The notes below the pieces were generated by a model. The model was not told the DNA's origin. It ran no database searches and saw only the letters and a program-made list of their open reading frames with translations. Below are positions 60,646 through 64,000 of a DNA stretch of 64,000 bases, in pieces. Source of the stretch: JANQOH01 sp965242575 (GTDB lineage: Bacteria > Pseudomonadota > Alphaproteobacteria > UBA7887); contig OZ251461.1 in assembly GCA_965242575.1 (NCBI GenBank), positions 2,356,001 to 2,420,000 of the forward strand, read 5' to 3'. How positions within the stretch are numbered: the stretch's first letter is position 1; each line of letters starts with the position of its first letter. The position numbers were made by a program, and so were the translations under genes.

Positions 60646-61476
60646 ATGAGCGCGGCGGGGCGGCTCGACGGAAAGACGGCGATCGTGACGGGGGCGGCCG
60701 GGGGAATCGGGCGGGCGCTGGTGGCGGGGCTCGTGGACGCGGGCGCGCGGGTGGCGGCGGTGGACCTGGCCGAGGCGGACTACGGCGCGCCCGAAGACGC
60801 GGCGCTGGCGCTGGCGTGCGACGTAAGCGACGACGCGGCGTGCGAACGGGCCGTCGCCGCCTGCGCCGCGCGGTTCGGGCGAATCGACGGGCTGGTCAAC
60901 AACGCCGGAATCGGCATGAACCGGGTGCGCGCCGATTACGAACACGCGCCCGCCGCCATCGAGGACATCGCCCCCGGATTCTGGCGCGAGGCGTTCGCCG
61001 TGAACGCCGCCGGCGCGTTCTTCATGACCCGCGCCGCGGCGCCGCGCATGCGCGCGCAAGGCGCCGGGCGGGTGGTCTCGGTGACGACGAGCTTCTTCAC
61101 CATGCTGCGCCGGGGCTGGGGGCCCTACGGGGCCAGCAAGGCGGCGCTGGAGGCGGCGTCGGCCGGGTGGGCGGCGGAATTCGCGGGGACCGGGGTGACG
61201 GTGAACGTGCTGGTTCCCGGCGGCCCGGCGGACACGGCGATGGTCCCGCCCGCGTCGTTCGCCGACCGCGCGGCGTTGATCCCGCCGGAGGCGATGGCGC
61301 CGCCGGCGTGCTGGTTGATGTCCGACGCGGCGGGCGGCGTGACCGGCCGGCGCTTCGTCGCCGCGAAATGGGACCCGGCGCTGCCGCCCGAAGCCGCCGC
61401 CGAGGCCGCCGGCGCGCCCATCGGCTGGCCGGAGCTGGCGGCGGCCACCGTCGTCTGGCCGGGCGGGGCGCCGTAG
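60646..61476 (+). CDS. Short-chain dehydrogenase/reductase
   Basis: A 276-residue SDR. The cofactor motif is KTAIVTGAAGGIGRALVAGL, followed by the NNAG motif GLVNNAGIGMN and the active-site serine/tyrosine region VVSVTTSFFTM and GPYGASKAALEAASAGWA (YxxxK). An insertion after NNAG (VRADYEHAPAAIEDIAPGFW) is characteristic of a subgroup with uncertain substrate. The start is the ATG of MSAAGRL; a GTG six bases upstream is nearer to a GAGG and is equally possible. It starts 14 bases after vapC. The substrate cannot be inferred. Confidence 0.85.
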   Translation: MSAAGRLDGKTAIVTGAAGGIGRALVAGLVDAGARVAAVDLAEADYGAPEDAALALACDVSDDAACERAVAACAARFGRIDGLVNNAGIGMNRVRADYEHAPAAIEDIAPGFWREAFAVNAAGAFFMTRAAAPRMRAQGAGRVVSVTTSFFTMLRRGWGPYGASKAALEAASAGWAAEFAGTGVTVNVLVPGGPADTAMVPPASFADRAALIPPEAMAPPACWLMSDAAGGVTGRRFVAAKWDPALPPEAAAEAAGAPIGWPELAAATVVWPGGAP

Positions 61477-61498
61477 CGCTTTCCGGGCGCCCCCGCGG

Positions 61499-64000
61499 CT
61501 ACCAGCGGAGCCGGACGTCGAGGGCGATGCGGCGGTCGGGGGCGCCGGTCCGGGTTTCGCGCAGCGACGTCGCGAGGGCGAGGTCGAGGGCCTCGGCGAG
61601 GGCGAGGCGGCCGCCGACGCGCCATTCGCGCGAGCGGTCGCCGGACAGCGCGAAACCCGCCAGCGGCGTCGCAACCCCGCCCAGCGCGCGCAAGCCGTAG
61701 CCCGCCTCGGCGTCGAGGCGGCCCCCGGCCCTCCGCGACGCATCCGTGCGCGACGTTGCGTCGGCGCTCCACAGCCGCGCGAGGCCGCTATCGGCCGCGC
61801 CCCACGACGGAGACAGCGCCAGAGACAGCCCCAGGCCGCCGGAGCCCGGCGCAACCCGCAGCGCGCCGCCGACGCCCCATTCCTCCGCATCGCCGCCATG
61901 CGCCAGAAGCGCACGACCGCGCGCCTCCAGCGTCAGCGGCGACGACGGAGCCGACCACGCCGCGCCGCCGCCCAACTCCACGCCCGCGCCCGTCGCGCCG
62001 TCGCCGCCGTCCCACCGCAACCCCGCCTCAAGCGACGGAGTCAGCGACCCGCCGTTCGCGAACGCGATGACGTAGCGCCCCTCCGCCGCAACCCGCAGCC
62101 GGAACGTCCGCGCCGACATACCCGCGATGAGATTGTCGTCGCCGTCGAGCGCGAAACGCGCCGCCTGCGCCTCCCCCTTCACATCCACCGCCGCAGCGCC
62201 CCGCGACAGCGCACGCGTCCGCGCGCCCACCGCCGCAGCCGTCAACGTCGCCGACGAATCCGCGGACCCGGCCCCGGCGTCGGCGATCTCCACCTCGCCG
62301 CGCCCGTGCGACAGCGCAGCCCACGCCCGAGACCCATCGCCCGCAAGCCACCCCACATAGGGCTGGACGCTCGCCATCCGCGCCTCGTGGCGGCCCTTCA
62401 CCGACTCCGCGCCGCCCGTATCGGTGTAGTCGATATCGCTCTCAGACCACGACGCCGACACGCCGCCGAGGACCCGCCCGCCCGAACCGCCCGGAGCCGT
62501 CCGCGCATCGGCCCCGGCGTGCAGCGCCGTGACCTCGCCCTCCCACGACAGCGCGCCGTCGTCCAGAGACAGCGACCGCCGGTCGCCCGAACCCCACAGC
62601 GCCGCGTCGGGGCCGTCCCCCGCAGCGCCGCCCGACAGGCCCAACGCGAACGCCGAACCCGGAAGCAGCGCACGCCACCCCGCCCCGAGAGGCGCCGGGG
62701 AGTCCTCGGGCGGGCCGTAAGGCCGCGGGTCGTGGAACGGGACGGGGCCGCGCGCGCGGGCCGCAGACGCGCCGCCCGGAGCGCCCAGCCGGCCCGCCAG
62801 CCACGACAGCGCGTCCGAAGCCCATGCGGCGGCGTCGGCGTCCGCCCCGCCGTCGTAGCCCGCAGGCGCGCCGTCGCCGAAACGCCGCGCCACCGCCCTG
62901 GCCGCGCCGTCCCACATCGCCCGCGACACTTCCGGCAGGATCGACCGGTTGACCGCAGCAAGCCGCGTTCGCGCGTCCGACCGCTCCGCGACCGCCGGGA
63001 CGTCCGCGCGCCAGCCCACCGCGAAGGGCGAGAACTCGGTAATCCCCGCCGCGCACACGCGCTCTTCCGCCTCGTCCAGCCGCGCCCCCGTGACCTCGAC
63101 CCATGCGGTTCCGTCATGGCGCAGCAGCGTCAACGCGCGACCGCCCGACGCTTCCCGCAGCGCCGCAGGCGCCGGCAGGCACAGTTCCAGCCCCGCCGCC
63201 GGAACGCCGGTAACGGACACGTCCACCGCCACTTGCGCCGCGCCGGCGCCGAAGGCGAAGACGCCGGGCGCCAGCGACACCTCGCCCGAAACCGGGCGCA
63301 GCGTCACCGACAGGTCCGCCGCCAGCGCCGCCGGGGGGACGATCTCGACGCCGGGCGGAACCCCCGCCTCGGCGCGGACCTCGACGCGATGCCCGCCCAC
63401 CATGTAGGCCGCCGCCGCCGCGCCCGCCGCGGGCGCGCGCACCCGCGTATCGCCGGGCTCCGACACCATCGCCGCAAGGGTCTTCGTTTCGCCGTCCAGC
63501 CCGCCGCCGCTCGCCGTGTGCGTGAGTTGCGCCGTGTCGGCGTAATCGTCGGCGTCCGCCGCAGCCGTCACGGTCACGGTTTGCGGCGCGCTCCAGTTCG
63601 CCGCGTCGAACGACAGCGACGCGGGGGCCGCCGTCACGTCGGAATTGTCGCTGGAGACCGCCACCGTCACCGCCCCGGTCGGCGCCGCGCCCAGGCGCAA
63701 GGTGTAGGTCGCGCCCGCCGCGCCCGTCGCCACCTCCAGCTCCTCCACGGAGAGAACCAGTTTCTCCGTCGATGGCGGCGGCGGCGGCGGCGCGGGCGGC
63801 GCGTCGTCGTTCGTTATCGTCCCGACGCCGCGGGTGTTCGTGGCGATCGCCCCATCCGCGTCGCGGATGGGCGTCCCGGACGGAACCGGGTCGAAGATCA
63901 CCACCTCCACCGTCTCGTCGGGTTCGACCGTCGAGTCTCCCCGCACCTCCACCGGAATCGTCTTGCTCGTCTCGCCGGCGGCGAAGGTCAGCGTCCCGGA
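61499..64000 (-). CDS. Calx-beta repeat protein with autotransporter-type beta barrel (5' end missing)
   Basis: The C-terminal 834 residues of a large surface protein; the frame is still open at the window edge. The first visible segment, SGTLTFAAGETSKTIPVEVR to EPDETVEVVIFDPVPSGTPI, is a Calx-beta repeat. A proline-rich linker (APPAPPPPPPSTEKL) precedes a second beta domain (VTVAVSSDNSDVTAAPASLS). The last 300 residues alternate short hydrophobic strands and end in RRIALDVRLRW, an outer-membrane barrel terminus with the final aromatic residue. It should be displayed on the cell surface by type V-like secretion and may bind calcium. The barrel includes VSASWSESDIDYTDTGG and GYGLRALGGVATPLAGFALS. 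Confidence 0.85.
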   Translation of the reverse strand, partial: SGTLTFAAGETSKTIPVEVRGDSTVEPDETVEVVIFDPVPSGTPIRDADGAIATNTRGVGTITNDDAPPAPPPPPPSTEKLVLSVEELEVATGAAGATYTLRLGAAPTGAVTVAVSSDNSDVTAAPASLSFDAANWSAPQTVTVTAAADADDYADTAQLTHTASGGGLDGETKTLAAMVSEPGDTRVRAPAAGAAAAAYMVGGHRVEVRAEAGVPPGVEIVPPAALAADLSVTLRPVSGEVSLAPGVFAFGAGAAQVAVDVSVTGVPAAGLELCLPAPAALREASGGRALTLLRHDGTAWVEVTGARLDEAEERVCAAGITEFSPFAVGWRADVPAVAERSDARTRLAAVNRSILPEVSRAMWDGAARAVARRFGDGAPAGYDGGADADAAAWASDALSWLAGRLGAPGGASAARARGPVPFHDPRPYGPPEDSPAPLGAGWRALLPGSAFALGLSGGAAGDGPDAALWGSGDRRSLSLDDGALSWEGEVTALHAGADARTAPGGSGGRVLGGVSASWSESDIDYTDTGGAESVKGRHEARMASVQPYVGWLAGDGSRAWAALSHGRGEVEIADAGAGSADSSATLTAAAVGARTRALSRGAAAVDVKGEAQAARFALDGDDNLIAGMSARTFRLRVAAEGRYVIAFANGGSLTPSLEAGLRWDGGDGATGAGVELGGGAAWSAPSSPLTLEARGRALLAHGGDAEEWGVGGALRVAPGSGGLGLSLALSPSWGAADSGLARLWSADATSRTDASRRAGGRLDAEAGYGLRALGGVATPLAGFALSGDRSREWRVGGRLALAEALDLALATSLRETRTGAPDRRIALDVRLRW

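Overview
The window is very GC-rich DNA from what looks like an alphaproteobacterium, probably an uncultivated Rhodospirillales-like lineage. The evidence is the purL-bolA-grxD gene order, an EipB (DUF1849) protein, a ccmCDEFGHI cytochrome c maturation operon, a single-chain PurL, AcnA, and DnaK-independent small-gene styles such as four-base start/stop overlaps. The lineage below class level is inference. Because of the base composition, the opposite strand of almost every gene is also open; I treated those frames as shadows.

Layout. 1-1.7 kb: a cyclase-like fragment, an MDR oxidoreductase and a small exported protein. 1.8-3.8 kb: an AT-richer STAND-type NTPase, apparently imported. 3.8-12.8 kb: housekeeping block (NosR-like flavo/iron-sulfur protein, grxD, bolA, purL, tRNA-Ser(TGA), acnA, metF). 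13.1-16 kb: an AAA+ ATPase whose subtilisin-like partner has decayed, followed by an AT-richer PIN-domain gene. 16.1-28.6 kb: a large minus-strand defence operon, transcribed DUF499 ATPase, DUF7680-like protein, two short chimeric ORFs, PtuA ATPase, PtuB HNH nuclease, DUF1156 DNA methylase, PLD-SNF2 helicase. It reads as a DISARM-like restriction array with a complete Septu (PtuAB) pair lodged inside and translationally coupled to it.

28.7-33.8 kb: an enolase-superfamily enzyme, a TbpB-like surface lipoprotein interrupted by a 15-base G tract, a gene fusion created by deletion (Gfo/Idh/MocA to DUF993), and a DUF899 protein. 33.9-39.6 kb: the ccm operon, whose genes overlap by four bases from ccmC to ccmI (the ccmI and ccmH through ccmC chain). 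39.9-44.6 kb: a coiled-coil membrane protein, a second enolase-superfamily enzyme coupled to a metallo-beta-lactamase-fold hydrolase, and acetoacetate-CoA ligase. 44.7-47.7 kb: accessory debris, with an IS630 remnant, a MITE, three small lipoproteins and a cut-down HEPN pair.

47.8-64 kb: HAD hydrolase, DNA polymerase IV, EipB, RidA, a class III aminotransferase, a FemAB-like protein, a fused E1 alpha/beta dehydrogenase with a terminal frameshift, an HpcH aldolase with an extra C-terminal domain, NadE, an exported protein carrying a copy of the nadE leader, a VapBC pair, an SDR, and the 3' end of a Calx-beta autotransporter-like protein that runs off the window.

The most interesting parts are the 16-28.6 kb nested defence operon, the duplicated ptuA starts within it, and the out-of-frame homopolymer in the surface lipoprotein.
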